Assembly (NCBI GenBank): GCA_031549665.1
Contig: JAVBPJ010000011.1
Span: 1-64,000, forward strand
DNA from: Rikenella sp031549665
Lineage (GTDB): Bacteria; Bacteroidota; Bacteroidia; Bacteroidales; Rikenellaceae
DNA length: 64,000 bases
Direction: 5' to 3'
Shown here: positions 51,390-59,385 of the stretch, piece by piece
How positions within the stretch are numbered: position 1 is the first letter of the stretch
How the letters are laid out: every line of letters begins with the position of its first letter
Position numbers and translations under genes: made by a program
The notes under the pieces: generated by a model
What the model was told of the DNA's origin: nothing
Databases searched by the model: none
What the model saw: only the letters and a program-made list of their open reading frames with translations

Positions 51390-51728
51390 ATGGAAAACTC
51401 AAGAGTAGACCTGTTTATCGGCACCATGGGAAGCAATTTTCCCGAGAACAAACTGATGATGGTGCGCGACATGCTGCTGGCCATGCCCGACGAACGGCTG
51501 CCTCTGATACAGACCGCCCCGTACAAAAACCCCACCACGCTGCTCCTGTTCTCTATCTTTTTGGGACCCTACGGTGTAGACCGCTTTATGCTCGGCGAAA
51601 CCGGCCTGGGCGTGCTGAAACTCGTTACCTGCGGCGGCGCGGGCATTTGGACCATTGTAGACTGGTTCCTGATTTCCGACAAAACCAAAGAGTACAACTA
51701 CCAAAAGTTCGTTCAACTCGCCCGTTAA
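51390..51728 (+). CDS. TM2-domain membrane protein
   Basis: 112 aa. The C-terminal half is a TM2 domain: LLFSIFLGPYGVDRFMLGETGLGVLKLVTCGGAGIWTIVDWFLI, two membrane helices joined by the conserved G-x-D-R-F turn. The N-terminal 45 residues are soluble. Function of TM2 proteins in bacteria is unknown. It is followed at 47 bp by a DUF2752 gene, a pairing common in Bacteroidetes. Confidence 0.88.
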   Translation: MENSRVDLFIGTMGSNFPENKLMMVRDMLLAMPDERLPLIQTAPYKNPTTLLLFSIFLGPYGVDRFMLGETGLGVLKLVTCGGAGIWTIVDWFLISDKTKEYNYQKFVQLAR

Positions 51729-51775
51729 CAGGCCGAGGGATCGCCCCGCCGCTGACGACCTGCTCCGAAATTTCG

Positions 51776-52186
51776 ATGCGAACGGACCGGTTCGGCTACT
51801 TTCGACTCAGATACCTCCTGATGCTTATATGCCTGTCGGGAGGTTATTTGTTTGTGGTGCTGGCCGACGATTTCGCCACGTCCGGGGGACATACTTTTTG
51901 CCTGTTCAAACGCATCACCGGCATCGCCTGCCCCGGGTGCGGCATGGGGCGTGCGTCGCTGCTGATGCTGCACGGCGAGGTCGCCGCCTCGCTGGCCATG
52001 AACCCATTGGCCATTCCCTTTTTCGCAGCCTGCCTGGCCCTGGCCGGATGGTTCGTCGCCGACCTGGTGCGCGGCCGTCGCGGAGCCTGGGATTTTCTCA
52101 CCACGCCGTTTCCGACAAAATGGTTCGTTTTATTGCTCGTGGTCCTGACGGCCAACTGGATATGGAGCATTTGCAAAGGATTATAA
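51776..52186 (+). CDS. DUF2752 membrane protein
   Basis: 136 aa with three hydrophobic segments. The family motif is FKRITGIACPGCGMGRASLLMLHGEVAASLAMNPLAIP (positions about 43-80), with the C-P-x-C-G pair that could bind metal or be redox active. Role unknown. The longer frame from 51647 overlaps the TM2 gene and is not needed. It ends 4 bp before the M48 peptidase gene. Confidence 0.85.
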   Translation: MRTDRFGYFRLRYLLMLICLSGGYLFVVLADDFATSGGHTFCLFKRITGIACPGCGMGRASLLMLHGEVAASLAMNPLAIPFFAACLALAGWFVADLVRGRRGAWDFLTTPFPTKWFVLLLVVLTANWIWSICKGL

Positions 52187-52190
52187 CCCC

Positions 52191-53276
52191 ATGACCGAAA
52201 CCCTGCGCGGAACCTATTCCGACAAACAACACCCTGAAACCACCGGCTGCGAGATCCACTTCGAACCGGAAGGCATCCACATCCGCCTGACGGAAGAGCC
52301 GTACGCCACCCACTTCTGGAATGTCGACCAGATTTGGACCGACACGCACCACAACGATACGTTGTGCATTTTGCGCTACTCGTCGCCCGATGATCCCATC
52401 CTGAAAATCTATGCCCGCAGGGCCAAGGCGCAACTGGTGCGGCATTACGCGCAGTACGCCTTTGCGCAAAAAGAAGGGACGCGCTACCTGGCCTTTTCGC
52501 GGCTCGCCTCCATTTTCGCCGCCGTCGCCCTGTTGAGCGTTGTGGCTTACTTCGTGTTGTTGCCCTTAGCCGTCGACGTGGCGGTGCGGCACTTTCCCTC
52601 CAAGCTGGAGCAGGAACTCGGCGAAAAATGCCTGGCGCTGTACACCCTCGACCAACCGATCGATTCGGCGAAGAGCGAACTGGTGCAAACTTTTTTCGAC
52701 TCGCTGCATTGGGAAAAAACCTATCCCTACCGGATCGTCGTGATCGGCTCCGACAACGTAAATGCCTTTGCGCTTCCTGCGGGCCACATCGTCGTTTTGA
52801 GGCCGATCCTCAACGAACTCGATTCCTACGAATCGTTTGCCGCCCTGCTGGCCCACGAGAGCGCCCACGTCGAACTGCGCCACCCCACCAAGTCGCTGGT
52901 GCGCGGCGTGTCCACCTCGCTCATACTCGCCCTGGCGCTGGGAGACGCCGGCGGAGTGGGCAACATCCTGCTGCAAAACGCCGAGATGCTCAACAGCCTC
53001 ACCTATTCGCGGCGGATGGAACGGCAGGCCGACCTCTCCGGCGCCTGCTACCTGGCGCAGGCCGGAGTCGACCCCCGGGGCATGATCCGCCTGATGGAGG
53101 TGTTCAAAAAACACGCCTCCAGGTTGCAGAACATCGAATTCATCAACTCGCATCCGGCCCTCGACACCCGCATCGACTACATCCGCGAACAGCAATTCGA
53201 AAACAAGCTGCCCGAAACGGCCATCCAGAGCGACACCCTGGCCCTGAAACGGCTGTGGGAACAAATAAAACAGTAA
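52191..53276 (+). CDS. M48-family zinc metallopeptidase, membrane anchored
   Basis: 361 aa. A cytoplasmic N-terminal beta domain (about 1-95) precedes one membrane segment (SIFAAVALLSVVAYFVLLPLA, about 106-126). The peptidase domain has NAFALPAGHIVVLRPIL, LLAHESAHVELRH (HExxH near 222) and the third ligand in YSRRMERQADLSG. This looks like a Loi/BepA-like quality-control peptidase facing the periplasm. It is the last gene of the TM2-DUF2752-M48 unit. Confidence 0.87.
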   Translation: MTETLRGTYSDKQHPETTGCEIHFEPEGIHIRLTEEPYATHFWNVDQIWTDTHHNDTLCILRYSSPDDPILKIYARRAKAQLVRHYAQYAFAQKEGTRYLAFSRLASIFAAVALLSVVAYFVLLPLAVDVAVRHFPSKLEQELGEKCLALYTLDQPIDSAKSELVQTFFDSLHWEKTYPYRIVVIGSDNVNAFALPAGHIVVLRPILNELDSYESFAALLAHESAHVELRHPTKSLVRGVSTSLILALALGDAGGVGNILLQNAEMLNSLTYSRRMERQADLSGACYLAQAGVDPRGMIRLMEVFKKHASRLQNIEFINSHPALDTRIDYIREQQFENKLPETAIQSDTLALKRLWEQIKQ

Positions 53277-53316
53277 TTCCGCGCCAAGGAGGGAGGGAGA
53301 GCTATCGTTTTTTAGC

Positions 53317-53324
53317 TAACTTTG
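53317..53324 (+). promoter_or_regulatory. -7 element for the PafA-like operon
   Basis: TAACTTTG, 24 bp before the ATG at 53349. It overlaps the alternative start at 53322. Confidence 0.55.
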
Positions 53325-53348
53325 TGCATCCCATTTTTCGCCTCCGGT

Positions 53349-54992
53349 ATGTTGTTCCGCCCTCGCGCCCTGCTCTGTTTCGCCGTCCTCTGCTGCACCC
53401 TTTCGGTTGCCTGGGCCGCCGAGCCCGTCTCCTCCATCAGCCGTAAAAAACCGCGTTTGGTGGTCAACATCGTGGTCGGGCAGATGCGTTACGACTACCT
53501 GCTCCGCTTTGCCGACAACTTTTCGGGCGGCGGATTCCACCACCTGGTACGCGACGGGGTTCTCTGCACCAACGCCTCGTACGACTACGCCCTCACCCGC
53601 ACCGGCCCCGGGCTGGCCACCATCTCGACCGGAGCGAACCCCACCTCGCACGGCGTGGTGGGCGACCGCTGGTTCAACTACACCACCCTGCGCGAAATCC
53701 AACTGGCCCACGACCCCTCGGTGCTGACCATCGGCAGCGACGCCTACGACGGACAGTACTCGCCGCGCGGACTGATCGCCCCCAGCCTGGGCGATCAGCT
53801 CAAAAGCTCCTCGTCCGACTCGAAAGTGGTGAGCATCGCCCTCGACCCCGCCTCGGCCGTGGTGATGGGCGGACACACACCCAACGCGGTCTACTGGCTC
53901 AACCCCCGCGAGGGTTGTTGGGTTACCAGCAACTACTACGCCAAGGAACTACCCGAATGGGTGCGGAAGATCAACAACGACGGCATCGCCGCCTCGTACT
54001 GCGATCCCAAGTGGGTGGTGTCGAAGCCCAAGGCCCGCTACCACAACAGCCAATACGCCGACATCCTGCTGGACACGACCAAAGTCAGCTTCGACTTTCT
54101 GACCCGCAAGAAATACGACTACGCCTGCCTGACCACGTCGCCGGCGGGCAACACCCTGCTGCGCGACTTTGCCGTGCAGGCCGTCATCCACGAAGGGTTG
54201 GGCAACGACGACGCGACCGACCTGCTGACCCTTGTTTTCGACGCCTCGCGGCACATCGGCGAGCGTTACGGCACCGGGTCGATCGAACTGGAAGACAGCT
54301 ACTACCGGCTGGATCAGGAGCTGGCCTCGCTGCTGGAATTTTTGGAGACACACACCGGCCGCGAACACCTGTTGGTGGTGTTGACCTCGGACCACGGCGC
54401 CTCCGATCCGGTCGTCGACAACCAGCAACGCCTGCCCGCCGGACGATTCAACGCCAGCTACTTTTCGGCCCTGATCGCCGGCTTCCTGGGCGCACAACTC
54501 GGCCCCGACGAGTGGCTGCTCAAGGTGGAGAACCGACAAATATACCTGAATCGCAAACTGCTGTACGAACGGGGGCATAACCTGGAAGACATCCAGGCCC
54601 GCGTGGCCAACTTCGCCATCCAGTTCAGCGGCGTTTCGCAGGCCGTTACCTCGGCGGCGCTGCAAAGCGGCCACTTCTCGGGCGGAGTGCTGGGGAAAAT
54701 CCAAAACAGCTTTTTCGCCCGCAACTCCGGCGACGTGGTGCTGAACCTGATGCCCGGCTGGATCGACGAATCGGACAAAGTCTCCGACTCCGGATCGCCC
54801 TACAACTACGACACCCACGTACCCCTGATCTGGTTCGGCAGCGGGGTCGGGAACGACGACATCCAGCGGCCCGTCAACATCACCGACATCGCCCCCACCA
54901 TCGCCAACCTGATCGGCATTCCCCCGCCGCAGGCTTCGACCGGATCGATCGTCTTTGAACTGCTCAACCGCAACCAAACGGGAGGCAAATAG
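53349..54992 (+). CDS. Exported alkaline phosphatase/phosphodiesterase (PafA-like)
   Basis: 547 aa with a Sec signal peptide (MLFRPRALLCFAVLC, cleavage near AWAAE at 24). Alkaline phosphatase superfamily motifs are VVGQMRYDYLLRF (first metal Asp region), the nucleophile region TRTGPGLATISTGANPTSHGVVGD, LTSDHGASDPV (metal Asp/His), and a final THVPLIWFG. It resembles the PafA/nucleotide pyrophosphatase family of Bacteroidetes and would release phosphate from esters in the periplasm. It leads a tight five-gene operon with sufE, a SufT-like gene, sua5 and a thioesterase. Confidence 0.88.
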   Translation: MLFRPRALLCFAVLCCTLSVAWAAEPVSSISRKKPRLVVNIVVGQMRYDYLLRFADNFSGGGFHHLVRDGVLCTNASYDYALTRTGPGLATISTGANPTSHGVVGDRWFNYTTLREIQLAHDPSVLTIGSDAYDGQYSPRGLIAPSLGDQLKSSSSDSKVVSIALDPASAVVMGGHTPNAVYWLNPREGCWVTSNYYAKELPEWVRKINNDGIAASYCDPKWVVSKPKARYHNSQYADILLDTTKVSFDFLTRKKYDYACLTTSPAGNTLLRDFAVQAVIHEGLGNDDATDLLTLVFDASRHIGERYGTGSIELEDSYYRLDQELASLLEFLETHTGREHLLVVLTSDHGASDPVVDNQQRLPAGRFNASYFSALIAGFLGAQLGPDEWLLKVENRQIYLNRKLLYERGHNLEDIQARVANFAIQFSGVSQAVTSAALQSGHFSGGVLGKIQNSFFARNSGDVVLNLMPGWIDESDKVSDSGSPYNYDTHVPLIWFGSGVGNDDIQRPVNITDIAPTIANLIGIPPPQASTGSIVFELLNRNQTGGK

Positions 54993-54995
54993 GTT

Positions 54996-55433
54996 ATGGA
55001 AACCATCGATCAAATCCAGGAACGCATCATCGCCGAATTCGACCTGCTGGGTCAGGAGTGGCTGGACAAGTACGACTACCTGATCGAGCTGGCCGCCACG
55101 CTCCCCCCGCTCCCCGCCGAACACCGCACCGAACAAAACCTAATCAAGGGCTGCCAGTCGCGCGTGTGGCTGTGGGCCGAACTCGATCCGCAGGGCGCCA
55201 TGCACTTCAGCGCCGACAGCGACGCCATCATCACCAAAGGGATCATCGCCCTGCTGATCCGCACCCTGGAGGGACACACCCCGCAAGAGGTACTCGATGC
55301 CAAACTCTATTTCATCGACCGCATCGGCCTGTCGGCCAACCTGTCGCCCGCCCGCGCCAACGGACTGGTGGCCATGATTAAACAGATGAAACTTTATGCG
55401 ATGGCCTTCGAGGCCAAAGCCCAACACCTGTAA
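54996..55433 (+). CDS. sufE: SufE-like cysteine desulfurase partner
   Basis: 145 aa. The sulfur-accepting Cys is in NLIKGCQSRVWLWAE near residue 50. GIIALLIRTLEGHTPQEVL and the C-terminal helices IGLSANLSPARANGLVAMIKQM match SufE/CsdE. It accepts sulfur from a desulfurase (SufS) for Fe-S cluster assembly. The rest of the suf genes are not in the window. It starts 3 bp after the phosphatase stop and ends 6 bp before the SufT-like gene. Confidence 0.93.
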   Translation: METIDQIQERIIAEFDLLGQEWLDKYDYLIELAATLPPLPAEHRTEQNLIKGCQSRVWLWAELDPQGAMHFSADSDAIITKGIIALLIRTLEGHTPQEVLDAKLYFIDRIGLSANLSPARANGLVAMIKQMKLYAMAFEAKAQHL

Positions 55434-55439
55434 CCCGCC

Positions 55440-55760
55440 GTGACCCCGCAAGATATCCTCGACATCGAGAAGGAGATTGTCCTCGCGCTCAAAGAGATCT
55501 ACGACCCCGAGATTCCCGTCAACATCTACGACCTGGGGCTGATCTACGACATCGAGATGACTCCCGAAGGAACCGCCCACATACGCATGACCCTGACCGC
55601 CCCCAACTGCCCGATGGCCGACCAGCTGCTCCAACAGGTACACGACGACCTGCTGAAAGTACCCGGCGTGGAGCGGGTGGACGTAACCCTCACCTTCGAC
55701 CCGCCGTGGGATCGCAGCCGGATTTCGCCCGAAGCGCTGCTCGACATGGGGCTGCTTTAA
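55440..55760 (+). CDS. SufT/MIP18-family (DUF59) Fe-S assembly protein
   Basis: 106 aa starting at GTG. DPEIPVNIYDLGLIYDIEM is the DUF59 hallmark, and MTLTAPNCPMADQLLQQV holds the conserved Cys-Pro. The tail is RVDVTLTFDPPWDRSRISPEA. SufT/MIP18 proteins help mature Fe-S proteins. Its place after sufE supports that role. No better ATG start exists in frame near it. Confidence 0.9.
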   Translation: MTPQDILDIEKEIVLALKEIYDPEIPVNIYDLGLIYDIEMTPEGTAHIRMTLTAPNCPMADQLLQQVHDDLLKVPGVERVDVTLTFDPPWDRSRISPEALLDMGLL

Positions 55761-55769
55761 CAAAACACC

Positions 55770-56342
55770 GTGAAGGCGATGGACGAACAGATCACACAAG
55801 CGCTCGAAGTACTCAAACGGGGAGGCATCATCCTCTACCCCACCGACACCGTGTGGGGCATCGGCTGCGACGCCGCCAACGCCGAAGCCGTCGGGCGCAT
55901 CTACGCCCTCAAGCAGCGCGACGACCGCAAAAGCATGATCCTGCTGATCGATCGGCCCGAAAGCGCCGCGCGCTACGTGCAACAAGTCCCCGACATTGCC
56001 TGGGAACTGTGGGACGTGGCCGACCAACCCCTCACGCTGGTACTCCCCCAGGGGCGCGGCGTGGCCGACAACCTGCTGCCGGCCGAACGAACCCTCGCCC
56101 TGCGGCCCGTACGGTCGCTCTTTTGCCAAAAACTGATCCGGCGGCTGGGACATCCGTTGGTTTCCACCTCGGCCAACGTGAGCGGCCAGCCCACCCCGGC
56201 ATCCTTCGCCGCCATTTCGGAAACCATTCGCGCGGGAGTCGACCTGATCGCCGATCCGGCCGTGGAGGAGGGGGCAACCGGCAAAGCCTCGTCGATCATT
56301 CAACTCGGCCCCGACGGCCAAATCAACATCCTCCGGCCATGA
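55770..56342 (+). CDS. L-threonylcarbamoyladenylate synthase (Sua5/YciO/YrdC)
   Basis: 190 aa from a GTG at 55770; an ATG three codons later (55779) is equally plausible. KRGGIILYPTDTVWGIGCDA is the YrdC N-terminal motif, and KQRDDRKSMILLI and HPLVSTSANVSGQPTP complete the fold. It makes threonylcarbamoyl-AMP for the t6A37 modification of tRNA. The C-terminal Sua5 domain is absent, so this is the short form. It overlaps the thioesterase start by 4 bp. Confidence 0.92.
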   Translation: MKAMDEQITQALEVLKRGGIILYPTDTVWGIGCDAANAEAVGRIYALKQRDDRKSMILLIDRPESAARYVQQVPDIAWELWDVADQPLTLVLPQGRGVADNLLPAERTLALRPVRSLFCQKLIRRLGHPLVSTSANVSGQPTPASFAAISETIRAGVDLIADPAVEEGATGKASSIIQLGPDGQINILRP

Positions 56343-56737
56343 CCACCACCCCCATCCAGCTTCGATTCAACGACATCGACATCCAGGGCCACATGTACAA
56401 CGGCCAGTACCAGCACATTTTCGACCTGGGAAAAAGCGATTACTTTTCGCAAGTGATGAAACTGGGGTCGATGAACGGCGCCGAGGCGCTCATCACCGCC
56501 AGCACCGCAACCAATTTCTACCACCCCGTTACCTGGGGCGACCGGGTGGTGATCCGCACCTGGGTCGAACGGATGGGCAACAAAAGCTTCACCGTCTTCC
56601 AGCAACTGGTCGATCTGACCACCAATACCGTCAAGGCCGACTGCCGCACGGTACTGGTGGCCTACAACGCGCTGACCAAAGAGACCTTCCCCCTGCCCGA
56701 AAGCTGGCGCGCACGCATCGCCGCCGCAGGCGACTAA
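56339..56737 (+). CDS. YbgC-like acyl-CoA thioesterase (hot-dog fold)
   Basis: 132 aa. IQLRFNDIDIQGHMYNGQYQHIF is the 4-hydroxybenzoyl-CoA thioesterase-type start, with the catalytic Asp in NDID-x-x-GHMYN. GDRVVIRTWVERMGNKSF and AYNALTKETFPLPESW follow. It hydrolyses acyl-CoA or acyl-ACP thioesters; chain preference is unknown. Start and the stop of sua5 overlap as ATGA. It is the last gene of the operon. Confidence 0.9.
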   Translation: MTTTPIQLRFNDIDIQGHMYNGQYQHIFDLGKSDYFSQVMKLGSMNGAEALITASTATNFYHPVTWGDRVVIRTWVERMGNKSFTVFQQLVDLTTNTVKADCRTVLVAYNALTKETFPLPESWRARIAAAGD

Positions 56738-56780
56738 CCACTGTTCGCCCTGCCGCAGGCCGAAATTCGAGAAAATGTCG

Positions 56781-56788
56781 TATATTTG
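56781..56788 (+). promoter_or_regulatory. -7 element for the LexA-like gene
   Basis: TATATTTG, 51 bp before the ATG at 56840. The leader is AT-rich with partly repeated CATTA and GTATA motifs that might be an operator. Confidence 0.5.
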
Positions 56789-56839
56789 CCTGCGTAAACC
56801 CCATTATTACGCCATTACATCGTATAATTTACCTCCATT

Positions 56840-57532
56840 ATGCATCCCGAAGAGATCCTCACCCAACTGCTCGCCCACGTGCGGTTGAACGCCAAACGGT
56901 TTTCCGAAAAGATCGGTCTGGCCCGCCCCGACTCCATCTACCACATCCTGCGCAGCCGAAACGGCATCTCGCAACAGTTGGCCGAACGGATCTGCATGGC
57001 CTTTCCCGAAGTGAGCCGCGCCTGGCTGCTGAGCGGCGAGGGGCCGATGCTGCGCGGCGAGGAGGGCGTAGTCGCCCCGCACACGATCATGCCCCGGCGC
57101 AGGGAACCCGCCGCTCCGTTGCAACAGGTTCCCCTGTACGACTTGGAGGCAGTGGCCGGACTCAGCCCCATCTTCGCCCACCAAAACCTGCCCATCGAGT
57201 ACATTTCGATCCCCGACCTGCCCCGTTGCGACGGCGCCGTCTACGTGAGGGGCGACTCGATGTACCCCCTGCTCAAGTCGGGCGACATTGTGATTTACAA
57301 GCAAATACACAACCTTCAGAATATTCTTTGGGGCGAAATGCATCTGATTTCGTTCAACTACGAAGACGAAGAATTCATCACCGTCAAGTTCATCAAACGG
57401 GTTGACGGAGACCCCGGCCGCATCCTGCTGGTAAGCCACAACCCGCACCATGCGCCCAAGGAGATTTCCATCGAATCGGTCCGGGCGTTGGCGCTGGTCA
57501 AGGCTTCGATCCGTTACAATACGATGGGATAG
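56840..57532 (+). CDS. LexA/CI-like transcriptional regulator with S24 peptidase domain
   Basis: 230 aa. The N-terminal about 70 residues look like a helix-turn-helix (LLAHVRLNAKRFSEKIGLARPDSIYHILRSRNGIS). The S24 domain follows: YVRGDSMYPLLKSGDIVIYK with the Ser nucleophile and the downstream Lys in TVKFIKRV. The scissile Ala-Gly pair is not obvious, so autocleavage is uncertain. This type of stand-alone regulator is common in Bacteroidales. It is not next to a prophage or repair operon here. Confidence 0.85.
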   Translation: MHPEEILTQLLAHVRLNAKRFSEKIGLARPDSIYHILRSRNGISQQLAERICMAFPEVSRAWLLSGEGPMLRGEEGVVAPHTIMPRRREPAAPLQQVPLYDLEAVAGLSPIFAHQNLPIEYISIPDLPRCDGAVYVRGDSMYPLLKSGDIVIYKQIHNLQNILWGEMHLISFNYEDEEFITVKFIKRVDGDPGRILLVSHNPHHAPKEISIESVRALALVKASIRYNTMG

Positions 57533-57636
57533 GGGCTCCCCGCAAAGAGGTTTTCGCCGTCCCTGCCCGGGTTCGCAAAGCGGGCCGCGCAGTTGCGCCG
57601 CCGGGCCTGCTGTTTGGAAAAACCGCCCCGATGGCG

Positions 57637-57644
57637 TACTTTTG
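57637..57644 (+). promoter_or_regulatory. -7 element for tRNA-Arg
   Basis: TACTTTTG, 8 bp before the mature 5' end. Confidence 0.6.
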
Positions 57645-57652
57645 TGCCGACC

Positions 57653-57726
57653 GGTTCCGTAGCTCAGCTGGATAGAGCAACAGATTTCTAATCTGTAGGT
57701 CTAGGGTTCGAATCCCTACGGAATCA
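57653..57726 (+). tRNA. tRNA-Arg, anticodon TCT
   Basis: 74 nt. Acceptor GGTTCCG / CGGAATC (one G-T pair), D-arm GCTCAGCTGGATAGAGC, anticodon stem ACAGA/TCTGT with loop TTTCTAA, T-arm AGGGTTCGAATCCCT, discriminator A, CCA not encoded. It reads AGA/AGG. Confidence 0.95.
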
Positions 57727-57729
57727 CCT

Positions 57730-57770
57730 AATGATCTTGCAATCAATTGATTGCAAGATCATTTTATTTT
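57730..57770 (+). terminator. tRNA-Arg terminator
   Basis: AATGATCTTGCAATCAA and its exact complement form a 34-bp palindrome, followed by TTATTTT. It doubles as a mirror for either strand. Confidence 0.85.
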
Positions 57771-57910
57771 ACAACTCAGGGAGCTTTCCTGGGGGAATTT
57801 CAGGATGACGGCAAAAAGCCCCCGGCAACGGGACAAGAAGCCATAAATCCCCCGGGGTTGAAAACGAGGCCTGAAGTCCGCACCGATTGCGGGAAGTCGG
57901 CAATTTTCCG

Positions 57911-57918
57911 TAAACTTG
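57911..57918 (+). promoter_or_regulatory. Weak -7 element for the acidic protein gene
   Basis: TAAACTTG (TAnnTTTG with one mismatch), 36 bp before the ATG at 57955. Confidence 0.3.
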
Positions 57919-57954
57919 TGTCGGAATAGTCCCACAGAATTTGCTTCTACGCCC

Positions 57955-58611
57955 ATGCCCGCCCTGCTCCGTTTGGAACCCACCCTTGGCAATTCGGCCC
58001 GAGTGATCGCTCCAGCCCCGCTGCCCAAACTCCCCGCCGATGCCGATAAAGCCGCCCTCGAGGCGCTGCTGGAACGCGCTCCCGCCCATTTCGAGGCACG
58101 CGAGCGGCTGGCCGATCTGCTCACCGAATCGGGCGAGTTCGCCGCCGCCTGCCAGCTTCGTTTCGAGGGGGCTCAACTGCTGGTCGACCTGTTCGACGAC
58201 GAGTCGGACGACCTGCCGACCCTTGAATGGGACGATCCCTATACCGCCTCGGCGCTGATGAACCTGCACGCCTCGGCCGTCGACCACTTTGTTACTGGCG
58301 ACTTCGAAATGGCCGCCGCGATGCTCGAACTGCTGCTCGACTGCGACCCCGAAGACCACCTTTCCGCCACCGAAACACTGATTTTTTGCTACATCGTACT
58401 GGAAGAGTGGGAATTGTGGGAAGAGCTGCTCGAAAACCTGCCCGCCGAATCGCTCATCCGCCAACTGGCCGCCGAATGGGGTGCGGCACGCAGGGAGAAC
58501 CGTTCGCCCGTGTTGTCGGCCACGCTGCGCGAAACCCTCGCCCTGGCCGACCACCCGCTCACCCGCCACACCCAGCACCTGTGGGAACTTTTCCCGCTCC
58601 CCCCGATGTAA
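57955..58611 (+). CDS. Acidic helical-repeat (TPR-like) protein
   Basis: 218 aa, no signal peptide or membrane segment. Helix pairs suggest tetratricopeptide-like repeats: ALEALLERAPAHFEARERLADLLTESGEFAAACQLRFEGAQLL, then VDHFVTGDFEMAAAMLELLLDCDPEDHLSATETLIFCYIVLEEW (quoted by position, about 35-80 and 110-150). Glu, Asp, Leu and Ala dominate. I do not recognise a named family. An in-frame start at 57916 adds 13 residues but sits at the weak promoter. It is likely a protein-protein interaction scaffold. Confidence 0.65.
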   Translation: MPALLRLEPTLGNSARVIAPAPLPKLPADADKAALEALLERAPAHFEARERLADLLTESGEFAAACQLRFEGAQLLVDLFDDESDDLPTLEWDDPYTASALMNLHASAVDHFVTGDFEMAAAMLELLLDCDPEDHLSATETLIFCYIVLEEWELWEELLENLPAESLIRQLAAEWGAARRENRSPVLSATLRETLALADHPLTRHTQHLWELFPLPPM

Positions 58612-58633
58612 CCGGCACCGGCACGTCTCCCAA

Positions 58634-58674
58634 AAAAGAGCGGGAGGTTACTTGCAGTAACCTCCCGCTCTTTT
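58634..58674. terminator. Bidirectional terminator between the acidic protein gene and hisIE
   Basis: AAAAGAGCGGGAGGTTACT, loop TGC, exact 19-base complement ending in TTTT; A and T runs on both sides serve both convergent units. Confidence 0.9.
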
Positions 58675-58749
58675 GGATGGTGGCAGAAACGAAAGCGCAG
58701 GGATAAAAGGGTAGAAACAGGGCCTCCCCAACCCCGTGCGAGGAGCGTT

Positions 58750-59355
58750 CTACTTGTGGCGTTCCGCCAGTTCCCGTTCCAGATCGGCGATCGACAGGCC
58801 GCTGGCTTCGAGCAGCACCAGCAGGTGGTAAACCAGGTCGGAAGCCTCGTAAACGAGCCGTTCGCGGTTGCCGGCCATCGCCTCGATCACCGTTTCGACG
58901 GCCTCTTCGCCCACCTTTTGGGCAATTTTGGGAATCCCCTTCGTAAAGAGTTTCGTGGTGTACGAACCCTCGGGCATTTCGTCGTGCCGCCGTTGGATCA
59001 CCTGCTGCAACTGGCGGATGAACCCCTCCGGGAGTTCGCCGCCGAAGCAGCTCACGCTGCCCGTGTGGCAGGTGGGGCCGGCAGGCAACACCCGGATCAA
59101 CAGCGCATCGTTGTCGCAATCGGCGGCCACGGAGCAGATCGTCAAAAAGTGGCCGCTTGTTTCGCCCTTGGTCCAAAGGCGGTTTTTTGTGCGGCTGAAA
59201 AAGGTAACCCGCTGCTCTTGCAGGCTCTTTTCGTAGGCTTCGCGGTTCATATAGCCCAGCATCAGCACCCGCAGGGTGTGGGTGTCCTGGATGACCACGG
59301 GCAACAGGCCGTCGCCGTTTTTGTTGAAATCGAGGGTATTGGGATCGGGGGTCAT
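58750..59355 (-). CDS. hisIE: Bifunctional phosphoribosyl-AMP cyclohydrolase/phosphoribosyl-ATP pyrophosphatase
   Basis: 201 aa. The HisI half has VLMLGYMNREAYEKSLQEQRVTFFSRTKNRLWTKGETSGHFL (about 29-70) and the zinc Cys in VAADCDNDALLIRV and PTCHTGSVSCF. The HisE half has KIAQKVGEEAVETVIEAMAGNRERLVYEASDLVYHLLVLL (about 140-180). It catalyses steps 2 and 3 of histidine synthesis. It is the last gene of the his operon, 30 bp after hisF, with a strong bidirectional terminator behind it. Confidence 0.95.
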   Translation of the reverse strand: MTPDPNTLDFNKNGDGLLPVVIQDTHTLRVLMLGYMNREAYEKSLQEQRVTFFSRTKNRLWTKGETSGHFLTICSVAADCDNDALLIRVLPAGPTCHTGSVSCFGGELPEGFIRQLQQVIQRRHDEMPEGSYTTKLFTKGIPKIAQKVGEEAVETVIEAMAGNRERLVYEASDLVYHLLVLLEASGLSIADLERELAERHK

Positions 59356-59385
59356 GGCAAAGAAAAATTTATGGATGAGGGGAAA

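Noticed and set aside
57730..57763. The 34-bp palindrome as a recombination or operator site
   Set aside because: It lies directly behind tRNA-Arg and is followed by a T-rich run, so a terminator explains it fully.
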